Source: Candidatus Poribacteria bacterium (GTDB lineage Bacteria > Poribacteria > WGA-4E > WGA-3G). From it: a stretch of DNA of 64,000 bases. The position numbers and the translations under genes are program-made. The stretch spans positions 110,834 through 174,833 of the forward strand of contig JAPOZO010000089.1 in NCBI GenBank assembly GCA_026706025.1, in the 5' to 3' direction. Below are positions 23,191 to 31,814 of this stretch, one piece after another (position 1 is the stretch's first letter; the number at the start of each line of letters is the position of its first letter). The notes below the pieces were generated by a model. That model was not told where the DNA came from and searched no databases. It was given only the letters and a program-made list of their open reading frames with translations.

Positions 23191-24804
23191 ATGACGAAAA
23201 CAAAAATCGCTGATCTGAACTCGCTCAATGATCGCGAACCGGCTTATGCCCTCGTTGCAAATGTGGATCTCGTCGTCATCCGATATGATAATGAAGTTTC
23301 CGTGCTTTACGGCAGATGCCATCACCGTGGCGCACTGCTCGCAGACGGTTACATTGACGGTGAAAATCTGATATGCGGTGTTCACTACTGGGATTATCGC
23401 TACGATAGCGGTGTCAGCGAATACCTCAACACAGAACGCCTCGCCAAATTTAAGGCGTGGATAGAAGATGATGCCATCTACGTTGACGCAGACGAAATCA
23501 GGGAGTGGGAACACCAGAATCCACAACCTTACCACCGCGACGAATATCAGGGGAACTACCAAGACATCCACAGCACCCCAAAAGAGCCTTATGTCGCTCA
23601 AATTCAGGAATTGGCAAAACATGGACTCAGTAAGGCGGGACACCACGGTCAAACCGAGGCAATGGGAGTACTACGTGAGGACTTACCGAATTGGGATGCG
23701 CTTCAGTTTGTGGTGGCGCAGCTGCACAAAACGCCGCACCTTGATGAAGTACCAGTCGGAACTGAATTGATTGTCGGCTCAAGAGCGAAAAAGCCGCTAA
23801 AACTGGAGATACCGATCTTTGTCTCCGATATGAGCTTCGGGGCACTGTCGGCTGAGGCGAAAATCGCATTGGCAAAGGGCGCGGAGATGGCAGGGACAGG
23901 TATCTGCTCCGGTGAAGGCGGCATGCTATTGGCAGAGGCAGAATCAAATAGCCGCTATTTTTTTGAACTCGCTTCCGCCCAATTCGGATTCTCCTACGAT
24001 AAACTTGAACACGCACAAGCATTCCACTTTAAGGGTGGTCAAGGTGCGAAAACAGGGACGGGCGGACACCTCCCCGGCAACAAGGTAACAGAAGAGATAG
24101 CGGCGGTGCGGGGACTGCGTCCCGGAGAACCCGCAATCTCACCTGCCCGGTTTCCAGATTGGGAAACCCTCGACGATTTTGCGAAGTTTGCGGAACTGGT
24201 GCGGAAAGAGACCGGTGGTATCCCAATCGGGTTTAAACTCTCCGCGCAACACATCGAGAAAGATATTGAAGCCGCACTCCATGTCGGCGTGGACTATATT
24301 ATTCTTGACGGTAGAGGCAGCGGCACGGGGGCGGCACCCATTCTATTCCGAGATAATATTTCAGTACCGACAATGCCTGCTTTAGCACGTGCAAGAAAAT
24401 ACCTTGATGAAACCGGAAATAGTGATGTTACGCTTATTATCACTGGCGGCTTGAGAACGCCTGCCGATTTTGCGAAAGCGTTGGCACTCGGGGCGGACAG
24501 CGTTGCGATTGCAAATTCAGCGATGCAGGCGATCGGTTGTATCGGGATGCGCGCCTGTCACACAAATAACTGTCCCGTCGGCATTGCGACGCAGAAGGCG
24601 CATCTCCGTTCTCGACTCAAAGTGGAAGTTTCCGCGCAACGATTAAACCGCTTTCTCGGTGCCTCTGTATCCCTCATGCAAGTCCTGGCGCGTGCCTGTG
24701 GACACAATCATCTGAATCAGTTTAACGCCGACGATTTGACGACTTCAGAGCGAGACATCGCCTATCTGACCGGCGTTAAATATGCCGGAGTTGTACCGTT
24801 GTAG
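23191..24804 (+). CDS. Rieske [2Fe-2S] domain fused to FMN-binding glutamate-synthase-type domain
   Basis: Residues about 1-105 are a Rieske domain with LYGRCHHRGAL (CxH) and LICGVHYWDY (CxxH). Residues about 160-537 match the FMN/Fe-S central domain of the glutamate synthase large subunit: VSDMSFGALSAEAKIALAKG, ICSGEGGM, FKGGQGAKTGTGGHLPG, ILDGRGSGTGAAP and the 3Fe-4S motif CIGMRACHTNNCPVG. The amidotransferase domain is missing, as in stand-alone GltB2-type proteins. The Rieske fusion suggests electron delivery to the FMN site. The natural substrate is unknown. Confidence 0.88.
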   Translation: MTKTKIADLNSLNDREPAYALVANVDLVVIRYDNEVSVLYGRCHHRGALLADGYIDGENLICGVHYWDYRYDSGVSEYLNTERLAKFKAWIEDDAIYVDADEIREWEHQNPQPYHRDEYQGNYQDIHSTPKEPYVAQIQELAKHGLSKAGHHGQTEAMGVLREDLPNWDALQFVVAQLHKTPHLDEVPVGTELIVGSRAKKPLKLEIPIFVSDMSFGALSAEAKIALAKGAEMAGTGICSGEGGMLLAEAESNSRYFFELASAQFGFSYDKLEHAQAFHFKGGQGAKTGTGGHLPGNKVTEEIAAVRGLRPGEPAISPARFPDWETLDDFAKFAELVRKETGGIPIGFKLSAQHIEKDIEAALHVGVDYIILDGRGSGTGAAPILFRDNISVPTMPALARARKYLDETGNSDVTLIITGGLRTPADFAKALALGADSVAIANSAMQAIGCIGMRACHTNNCPVGIATQKAHLRSRLKVEVSAQRLNRFLGASVSLMQVLARACGHNHLNQFNADDLTTSERDIAYLTGVKYAGVVPL

Positions 24805-24865
24805 GAAACATAAATACTCGTGGAACAGTTTTGTAAGCCCGATGCCCTTATCAACAAAACCCTGT

Positions 24866-24890
24866 TAGGCGAGGCCCCGTGCCTCGCCTA
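24866..24890. terminator. Bidirectional hairpin between convergent genes
   Basis: TAGGCGAGGC and GCCTCGCCTA form a 10-bp perfect stem around CCCGT. It lies between the Rieske/GltB gene and the PEP-hydrolase-like gene. T-runs are weak on both sides, so the terminator assignment rests on position and stem strength. Confidence 0.55.
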
Positions 24891-24897
24891 CCTTTAT

Positions 24898-25725
24898 TTA
24901 TAACCGAATCTTCTTGAAAGCCTCAATCTGTGCCGTAATCGCGCGTTCGGTCGGGAGACGTTCTGCACTCGATGCGCCGTAGAAACCAACAACCCCCTCC
25001 GTATTTTCCAGAACATACGTAGCGTCTTCCGGTTCAGCAATGGGACCGCCGTGACAGATCACAAGGATCTCTGGATTGACCCCTTTCGCCGCGTCGTGGA
25101 TGGATTGGACCTGTTTAGCGGCATCTTCAAGCGTGAAGGCAGTCTTTGCACCGATAGAGCCTTTTGTCGTCAACCCCATGTGTGCGACGAGGATATCCGC
25201 ACCCGCATCTGCCATCTGTTCCGCCTCGGTTTCGTTGAAGGCATAAGGCGTGGTGAGCATGCCCAATTGATGTGCTGTCCGAATCATCTCCACCTCAGGT
25301 CCGTATCCCATATCGGTCTCCTCAAGCAGTTGACGGAAAGTGCCGTCAATTAGACCCACTGTCGGGAAGTTCTGAACCCCGGAAAATCCGATTGCGTCTA
25401 TCTGTTGTAAGAAGACATCCATCAAGCGAAATGGATCGGTGCCACAGACGCCCGCGAGGACGGGTGTATCTGGAACGACGGGTAGCACTTCGCTCGCCAT
25501 CTCAACGACAATCTGGTTCGCGTCGCCGTAGGGCATCATACCCGCGAGTGAACCCCTCCCCGCCATCCTGAATCTGCCGGAGTTATAGATAATAATCAGG
25601 TCAATGCCACCAGCTGCCTCGCATTTGGCGGAGATACCCGTGCCAGCACCCGCCCCGATGATGGGTTTACCAACATCAATATTGTTGCGTAGTTGTGTTA
25701 AAATGTCTTCACGTCTGAATTTCAT
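24898..25725 (-). CDS. Phosphoenolpyruvate-hydrolase-family TIM-barrel protein
   Basis: The 275-residue protein matches the PEP-hydrolase family (PF09370-like), also seen as the C-terminal part of Tm-1-type proteins. Features: [89 protein letters not shown] and [16 protein letters not shown]. The fold resembles isocitrate-lyase-type barrels. The physiological reaction in bacteria is not established. Confidence 0.85.
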   Translation of the reverse strand: MKFRREDILTQLRNNIDVGKPIIGAGAGTGISAKCEAAGGIDLIIIYNSGRFRMAGRGSLAGMMPYGDANQIVVEMASEVLPVVPDTPVLAGVCGTDPFRLMDVFLQQIDAIGFSGVQNFPTVGLIDGTFRQLLEETDMGYGPEVEMIRTAHQLGMLTTPYAFNETEAEQMADAGADILVAHMGLTTKGSIGAKTAFTLEDAAKQVQSIHDAAKGVNPEILVICHGGPIAEPEDATYVLENTEGVVGFYGASSAERLPTERAITAQIEAFKKIRL

Positions 25726-26130
25726 TTTTCTAATCCTTTTTGGTTAACAAATATTTGAATATTACAGAAGATCCCTTGGATGGATTATACCAAAATTTCG
25801 GATTTGGTGTTATTTAATTTTCGCTTGAACCCTATGCAGATTCCTCTAAAAAATGCAAATTTATTTAATTTTTTCCCAAAATGCACGTTTTCTACCACAA
25901 AATTGTGTCTTTAAATAGCGGGAAAGATTTGTTCCTTGTTTCTAAGTGGATCCTTTAATTGATTCCGTTTTCAGCGAAAAAATAAAAAACTGTGTTGTTG
26001 CGGGATTTCACATCTGATAAAGTCTTGTAGGTCAGTAGGCGTGCTTTCTAAGCGCGCCAGGGTGTTTGAACCATGGTCGACTGCCGACAATTGATAGCCA
26101 ATTATACCCTCGCTTTACCACCACCTCATG
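25726..26130. other. Gene-free region between PEP-hydrolase-like gene and WD40 array
   Basis: No frame longer than a few dozen codons has protein-like composition. The stretch is AT-rich (ATTTATTTAATTTTTTCCC and similar) and contains the short repeat CCGACAATTGATAGCCAATT near 26085. No tRNA or recognised RNA was seen. Confidence 0.5.
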
Positions 26131-26296
26131 TTATAATAACGTGAGCTCGGTTTAAGAATTTTGAGTCAGGAAACGGACTGCAAATCCCCTGATAAGGGAG
26201 ATTTAGGGGGTTTTCTTCAAGGTTAAACCATCATTTGCGCAATATTCTCACTTATAGCGGTTTGAATGTTTATATCGAGCTCACGTTATAATATGA
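26131..26296. repeat. Inverted-repeat-bounded segment before the WD40 array
   Basis: ATAACGTGAGCTCG near 26138-26151 is matched by the inverted CGAGCTCACGTTAT at 26275-26288. Between them lies CCCTGATAAGGGAGATTTAG then GGGGTTT, the same internal word as in the MITE at 15735-15856. The right repeat overlaps a TATAAT box for the first WD40 gene, so the element may have brought a promoter. Confidence 0.6.
26262..26292 (+). promoter_or_regulatory. Candidate promoter of the first WD40 gene
   Basis: TATAAT at 26287-26292, 39 bases before the ATG, has an upstream TTGAAT at 26262-26267 with a 19-base spacer. The word CTCACGTTAT that includes the -10 start recurs before the third WD40 gene (30455) and at 41870. 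This is followed by AAAACAATCCCTCCGAAAAAGG, the family-wide leader, shown in part. Confidence 0.5.
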
Positions 26297-26330
26297 ATTA
26301 AAACAATCCCTCCGAAAAAGGACAATTTTC

Positions 26331-28199
26331 ATGCAAAAAACACTGATTTTGATTTTAGCGATTGCGTTGACAATATCTGTTATTCCCAAAAACACCATCG
26401 CACAAGACACACAAGACTGGCATTTGCAGCACTTACCCGACGGTATCAGCGCGCGGATCGGTAAAGGCGAGATAAAAGGAGATATCGCAATCTCCCATGA
26501 TGGAAAACGTTTAGCGGTGCCGTGTAGCATCGGTATTTGGATGTATGACACAGAGACCGACAAAGCCCTTGATCTAATAACAGGACATACGCATTGGGTT
26601 ACAAGTGTAGCGTTCAGTCCGGACGGGTCCCTGTTAGCAAGTGGGAGTGTGGACAGCACTGTCCGTTTGTGGGACGCGCACACCGGCACGGAACTACACA
26701 CGATGCAAGGACATTGGCACAATATTACAGACGTAGCGTTTAGTCCGGATGGCAAGACACTCGCAAGCGCAAGTTCAGACGAGACTATTCAGTTCTGGGA
26801 CGTGAAAACCGGTGCCCATCTGCAGACGCTTGAAGGGTATAACAAGACAGTCAAGAGCGTAGCGTTCAGTCCGGATGGCAAGACACTCGTAAGCGGAAGC
26901 AATGACAATATGTTACATCTGTGGGATGTGCAGACAGGAACATTACTTCAAACATTGGAAGGACATAGGTCTTACGTCAATAGTGTTGTGTTTAGTCCGG
27001 ATGGCAAGACACTCGCAAGCGGAAGTAGTGACGCTACCGTTCGCCTATGGAATGTGCAGACCGCGGAATTGCTTCAAAAGATGGACGGACATACGAATGG
27101 TATCGAAAGCGTTGTGTTTAGTCCGGATGGAAAGATGTTAGCAAGTTGGAGTTATGATTATACTATTCGGCTGTGGGATGTGCAGATGGGGAAACCGCTG
27201 CGGGTGTTATCTGGACATACTTATGGTCCCGTGAACGTTCTATTTAGCCCAGATGGGAAGACGCTGATGAGCAGTAGCAAGGACGACACCGTGCGCCTGT
27301 GGGATGTGGAAACCGGCGAAGAACTTCGGAAGATGGTAACGCATACGCAGGATTTCCGTAGCATCGCGTTCAGTCCAGACGGCAAAACCTTGGCAGGTGC
27401 CACTGGGGACAATGCCGTCTACCTCTGGGATGTGCAGACGTGTGTATTGTTGCGGACACTAAAAGGGCATACGAAGTCTGTTAATGACGTAGTATTCAGC
27501 CCAGACGGACGGATATTGGCGAGTGGGAGTTATGACGCGACCGTGAGTTTGTGGGATATAAAAACGGGTGCAGCACTTCCGGCACTGCCTGGAGAAACTT
27601 TTGGGTTCATAAGGGTTACATTCAGCCCGGATAGTAAAAGGTTGGCAGCTGTAGATGGTGGTGGCTATGTCTATCTATGGAATATGCAAACAGGTCTACT
27701 TATAAATAAGATGAAGGCACACCAAGCGAATGCCCATAGCATCGCATTTAGTTCGGACGGTTCTTTGTTGGCAAGCAGTGGTTATGACGACACCGTGCGC
27801 ACATGGGATGGGCATACTGGTGCCCCGCTCTTGACGTTGGATAAACTACTGTATAGTGTAACGTTCAGTCCAGATGGAAAGATAGCTGCAAGTGCTGCTC
27901 GGGACAGGACCATACTTTTATGGGAGGCGGTGTCGGGTGAACCGATTCGGACGATAGAAGCGGATTGGCGGTCTATCTATAGCATCACGTTCAGTCCGGA
28001 TGGAAAGATACTGACGCATGGATCTCATGATGGCTTTGTGATGCTGTCGGATGTGCATACTGGCAAACATCTGAGGATACTCGAGGAGCATCGGCGAAGT
28101 GGAGGTCCCCAAAGCTTAGTGTTCAGCCCGGATGGAAAGATACTGGCGAGTTCAAATGGTGGTATCGTGTATTTGTGGGACCTAAAGTTTGCAAAGTAG
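26331..28199 (+). CDS. Secreted WD40 protein 1 (14 blades)
   Basis: The 622-residue protein opens with a signal peptide (MQKTLILILAIALTISVIP, cut near IAQD). A conserved lead DTQDWHLQHLPDGISARIG comes next, followed by fourteen WD40 blades, mostly of the form VxSVAFSPDGKTLASGSxD. Fourteen fits two seven-bladed propellers. The first blade is degenerate (GIWMYDTETDKALDL) and is conserved in that state in paralogues. No membrane anchor or enzyme domain is visible. It is likely a periplasmic or extracellular protein-binding scaffold. The gene heads a six-gene tandem family. Confidence 0.88.
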   Translation: MQKTLILILAIALTISVIPKNTIAQDTQDWHLQHLPDGISARIGKGEIKGDIAISHDGKRLAVPCSIGIWMYDTETDKALDLITGHTHWVTSVAFSPDGSLLASGSVDSTVRLWDAHTGTELHTMQGHWHNITDVAFSPDGKTLASASSDETIQFWDVKTGAHLQTLEGYNKTVKSVAFSPDGKTLVSGSNDNMLHLWDVQTGTLLQTLEGHRSYVNSVVFSPDGKTLASGSSDATVRLWNVQTAELLQKMDGHTNGIESVVFSPDGKMLASWSYDYTIRLWDVQMGKPLRVLSGHTYGPVNVLFSPDGKTLMSSSKDDTVRLWDVETGEELRKMVTHTQDFRSIAFSPDGKTLAGATGDNAVYLWDVQTCVLLRTLKGHTKSVNDVVFSPDGRILASGSYDATVSLWDIKTGAALPALPGETFGFIRVTFSPDSKRLAAVDGGGYVYLWNMQTGLLINKMKAHQANAHSIAFSSDGSLLASSGYDDTVRTWDGHTGAPLLTLDKLLYSVTFSPDGKIAASAARDRTILLWEAVSGEPIRTIEADWRSIYSITFSPDGKILTHGSHDGFVMLSDVHTGKHLRILEEHRRSGGPQSLVFSPDGKILASSNGGIVYLWDLKFAK

Positions 28200-28357
28200 C
28201 AGACACGCACCGACGAATCAAGCAGAATACTAAAAGCGTGTTCTGCTAAGCACATTCGAGGTTGATTTGGCATAATCCGCAATTCAAACACTTCACCGCC
28301 AAACTTGATAACAACCCAATCCTATACCAATAACACACCACACAGGAGAACATACCT

Positions 28358-30316
28358 ATGAAAAACAGATTGCTTTTGATCTTGATACTACTTTGGATAA
28401 CCCCCTTATGCACACCTATCCTCATTGCCCAAGAAACCTTCATCCCCCCCAAAGGCATCATAGCACAGATCGGGAAAGGGGGAGTCGGAAGTGTCCAGCA
28501 TTCCGCAGACGGCACACGGATCGGCATCATCAGTGGGACAGGCATTTGGATATACGACGCAACAACATTGCAACTCACCAGCGTTATCCCTAACACTCCG
28601 AGGCTGTATAACTCCAGATTTCCTCCAGATATCAACGTCATCGCAAGAAGCACTACTTTTAGATACTTACATATCTGGAATACCGACACAAGTCCGCATA
28701 AAGTACAACTCGCTGGAAGGGCATCTGGCAATTGTATCGCCTACAGTTCAGAAGGAGGCACAATCGCCATCGGTGGTTCAGACAGCACCACCCGTATATG
28801 GGACGCGAAAACCGGTGAACTAAAGCAAACACTTCAGAGAACAGACGATGTCCGAACGGAAATTCACAGTATAGCGTTTTCACCCGATGGAACACTACTC
28901 GCCGCTGGAGACGGACCGGACACCATCTCTATTTGGAATACAGCAACAGGCAAACACAAACACGAACTTGAAGGACACACCAATGATGTGAAAAACATGG
29001 CGTTCAGTCCGGACGGCAGCACGTTGGCAAGTATCAGTGGGGACAGCAACATCTTTCTGTGGAATACAAAAACATGGCAACAAACAGAAACACTAACCGG
29101 CGATATGACAGGTATAGAGCGCATCGCCTATAGTCAGGACGGAGAACTTTTAGCCGCAGGATGTGCGGACGGACGCATCCATTTGTGGGATGCAAACACA
29201 AGCAAGCTCCGCAAAATGCTCACCGCACACCAAAGCCGCATTTCGGGTGTCGTCTTCGTTAAGGACTCACGGATACTTATCAGTTGCAGCGAACATGGCA
29301 CCCTACGTAAATGGGATGTCAATACCGGTGAAAATACGCTGTCAGTGGAAAATGATTACGACACTTTCTCCAAATTTGCATTGAGTCATGATGGGAAAAA
29401 ACTCGCAGCACTGAGTGAGTTTAGCACCCCGTATCTATTTGATATCACAGTACCCACATCACCAAAACTGATAAAGAGAATCCACACCCGGCGTGTTGGA
29501 AATATCGCTTTCAGCCCGGATGGGGAAACAATCGCTACGGAGGAGACCGACGAGACCGCTTATCTATGGGACATGAAAATAGATATACCGAAACACTTGA
29601 ATGGGATTCTCACGGAAATCGATACCACCCTATGGGACATGAAAATAGATAGGCCGAAGCTATCCTTCAAAGGACATACAGCACAGATCGCATGTATTGC
29701 CTTCAGCCCCGATGGCAAAACATTTGCTACCGGCGGATTTGATAATACCCTCCGTCTATGGGATACAACAACAGGTAAGGCGAAAATCGTCAAAGAACAT
29801 AACGGATGGGTTGAAAGTCTCGCTTTCAGTCCCGACGGAAAAACAATCGCCAGTGGTAGCACGGATGCAACCCTCCGTTTATGGGATAGCCACACAGGTG
29901 CAGAAAAGCGAGTCATTCGTTTATCGAATACCGATCCGTTTGAAGAAAATCAGGCAATGCGTGGAGGTGGCAAGTCAATCGTAGACATCGCCTTCAGTCC
30001 AGATGAAAAAATGATCGCTGCTGCGGCTTATGATCCAAATATCTATCTGTGGGATGTGGACACAGGCAAGCGGGAGCCATTTCCGCATACGCATAGGCGG
30101 AGTATCGTCACCCTCGCCTTCAGTCCAGATGGTAAATTGTTTGTGACTGCGGATGCGGATGGGATTATGAAGATTTATGATGTCCGCGGAAAGAAGCTGC
30201 TCCGTATGTTTGACATAGGTAATAGTAGGGTTGAAAATCTGGAATTTATTATGGATGGCAAAATACTTATCAGTGTGTGCGGTGGTGTAATAACTCTGTG
30301 GGATATGACCCCGTAG
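28358..30316 (+). CDS. Secreted WD40 protein 2 (14 blades, divergent)
   Basis: The 652-residue protein has a signal peptide (LLLILILLWITPLCTPILIA) and fourteen blades. Blades 1-3, 7 and 8 are degenerate. This is the most divergent member; its leader AQETFIPPKGIIAQIGKGG replaces the DTQDW lead of the others. An internal direct duplication of the DNA word CTATGGGACATGAAAATAGA (29571-29590 and 29631-29650) encodes a repeated LWDMKID and expands blade 9. Its 3' end has a fossil duplicate at 31611-31724. Confidence 0.86.
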   Translation: MKNRLLLILILLWITPLCTPILIAQETFIPPKGIIAQIGKGGVGSVQHSADGTRIGIISGTGIWIYDATTLQLTSVIPNTPRLYNSRFPPDINVIARSTTFRYLHIWNTDTSPHKVQLAGRASGNCIAYSSEGGTIAIGGSDSTTRIWDAKTGELKQTLQRTDDVRTEIHSIAFSPDGTLLAAGDGPDTISIWNTATGKHKHELEGHTNDVKNMAFSPDGSTLASISGDSNIFLWNTKTWQQTETLTGDMTGIERIAYSQDGELLAAGCADGRIHLWDANTSKLRKMLTAHQSRISGVVFVKDSRILISCSEHGTLRKWDVNTGENTLSVENDYDTFSKFALSHDGKKLAALSEFSTPYLFDITVPTSPKLIKRIHTRRVGNIAFSPDGETIATEETDETAYLWDMKIDIPKHLNGILTEIDTTLWDMKIDRPKLSFKGHTAQIACIAFSPDGKTFATGGFDNTLRLWDTTTGKAKIVKEHNGWVESLAFSPDGKTIASGSTDATLRLWDSHTGAEKRVIRLSNTDPFEENQAMRGGGKSIVDIAFSPDEKMIAAAAYDPNIYLWDVDTGKREPFPHTHRRSIVTLAFSPDGKLFVTADADGIMKIYDVRGKKLLRMFDIGNSRVENLEFIMDGKILISVCGGVITLWDMTP

Positions 30317-30504
30317 GTTGGGTAGCACAAAGCGAAACCCACCAATGGCTATCAGCAGCCGGCTTTCAGCCATCAGTGATAGGCACGGTTTGTAACCATG
30401 TCGTTCTTCCTGTTGTAGATAGTCAACGATTATATGGCTTTTTGTCACTAACTCACGTTATGTTTAACTTACAAACAATCCCAACCGAAAAAGGAAACTT
30501 TCTC

Positions 30505-31509
30505 ATGAAAAATACAGTGTTTTTGATTTTAGCGATTGGACTGGCAGCATGTGCTATTCCCCAAAACAGCGATGTGGAAACCGGCAGAAAACCTCGGAAG
30601 ATGGTAGCGCGTTGGCAGAATATACTTAGCATTGCGTTCAGTCCGGATGGCAAAACACTGGCAGGTGGCACTGTGAGGGATACCGTTTATTTGTGGAATG
30701 TGCAGACAGGCAAATCTTTTCGGAAGTTGACGGCCCATAAAAGTCCCGTCGTTAGTGTCGCGTTCAGTCCGGACGGCAAAACACTGGTGAGTGGCTGTTT
30801 CGATAAGACCTTGGTTTTATGGGATACAAAAACAGGAAAATCGCTTCCGCCACTAATTGGACATATTTTTGATCCGCCAATCGTCCCAGTTAGCAACGTT
30901 GCAGCGAGCTACGTTGCATTTAGTCCAGACGGCAAAACGCTGGCAAGTGCGATAAACGATGGTAGCATCTATTTGTTGGATATGCAAACAGGTAAACGTA
31001 TAAAGACGATAGCGTTGAATTGGGTTCCTTTCACAAGCATCGCGTTCAGTCCAGACGGTTCCCTATTGGCAACCGGATCTAATGACGGCACCGTGCGCAC
31101 GTGGGATGTGCATAGCAGCGCACATCTCTTGAATTTGGATAAAAAAGGAAATCAAGTTAATTGCGTCGCGTTCAGTCCAGATGGAAAGATACTCGCAAGT
31201 GGGGATCTGGACAGTACTGTGATTTTATGGGATGCTGTTTCGGGTGAAAGGCTTCGGACGTTAGGAGCGCATCGGGACAACGTCAATAGCGTGGTGTTTA
31301 GTCCGGATGGAAAAATATTAGCGAGTGGCAGTGACGATCGCACCGTGATGTTGTGGGAGGTAAGCACCGGCAAACACCTGCGGACACTAAAAAGACATCG
31401 GAAAGATGTCCAAGCTGTAGCGTTTAGCCCTAACGGAAAAATTCTGGCGAGTGCGAGTAGTAGTGGCACCGTGTTGTTATGGGATATCGCGGTTGAGAAT
31501 ATGGATTAG
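30505..31509 (+). CDS. WD40 lipoprotein 3 (single seven-bladed propeller)
   Basis: The frame is open from 30277 but the ATG at 30505 matches the family leader (AAAAAGGAAACTTTCTC). The product of 334 residues keeps the family signal (MKNTVFLILAIGLAAC), here with a LAAC lipobox and Cys16 as lipidation site. It then jumps directly to NSDVETGRKPRKMVARWQN, equivalent to the junction between blades 7 and 8 of paralogues. Exactly seven blades follow, matching blades 8-14. So the whole N-terminal propeller was lost, with the signal peptide retained. Confidence 0.86.
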   Translation: MKNTVFLILAIGLAACAIPQNSDVETGRKPRKMVARWQNILSIAFSPDGKTLAGGTVRDTVYLWNVQTGKSFRKLTAHKSPVVSVAFSPDGKTLVSGCFDKTLVLWDTKTGKSLPPLIGHIFDPPIVPVSNVAASYVAFSPDGKTLASAINDGSIYLLDMQTGKRIKTIALNWVPFTSIAFSPDGSLLATGSNDGTVRTWDVHSSAHLLNLDKKGNQVNCVAFSPDGKILASGDLDSTVILWDAVSGERLRTLGAHRDNVNSVVFSPDGKILASGSDDRTVMLWEVSTGKHLRTLKRHRKDVQAVAFSPNGKILASASSSGTVLLWDIAVENMD

Positions 31510-31610
31510 AGAAACAGGCCTTCTGTAGGCGCGTTTTGTAAGAGCACTTTTTGTCTGAATCGCGGCTTGACGCGGATTTATCAGATGACGCAGATTATTG
31601 TTGGGTCTCG

Positions 31611-31724
31611 CTGTTTGAAATAGGTAATAGTAGGGTTGAAAAATCGGAATTTGTTATGGATGGTAAAATACTTGTCAGTGTGTGCGGTGGTATCGTAACT
31701 CTGGGGGAGATGACACCCCCGTAA
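31611..31724 (+). pseudogene. Fossil 3' end of a WD40 gene
   Basis: The run AATAGGTAATAGTAGGGTTG, then AAAAATCGGAATTTGTTATG and GATGGTAAAATACTTGTCAG, is a close copy of 30222-30316, the last blade of WD40 protein 2. It has an extra A (frameshift) and a damaged LWDM end. It is followed, as in the original, by AGCAAAGCGAAACTCATCC and the promoter of the next WD40 gene. No start or upstream coding sequence exists. Confidence 0.8.
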
Positions 31725-31814
31725 GCCAAGTAGAGCAAAGCGAAACTCATCCTACGAACTAACTCATGCTATCATATAGCTCAAAACAACACCCGGAAAA
31801 AAGGAAACTTTCTC

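Noticed and set aside
30277..30504. Upstream extension of WD40 protein 3
   Set aside because: It overlaps the end of the previous gene and the intergenic repeat; the family leader and signal peptide place the start at 30505.
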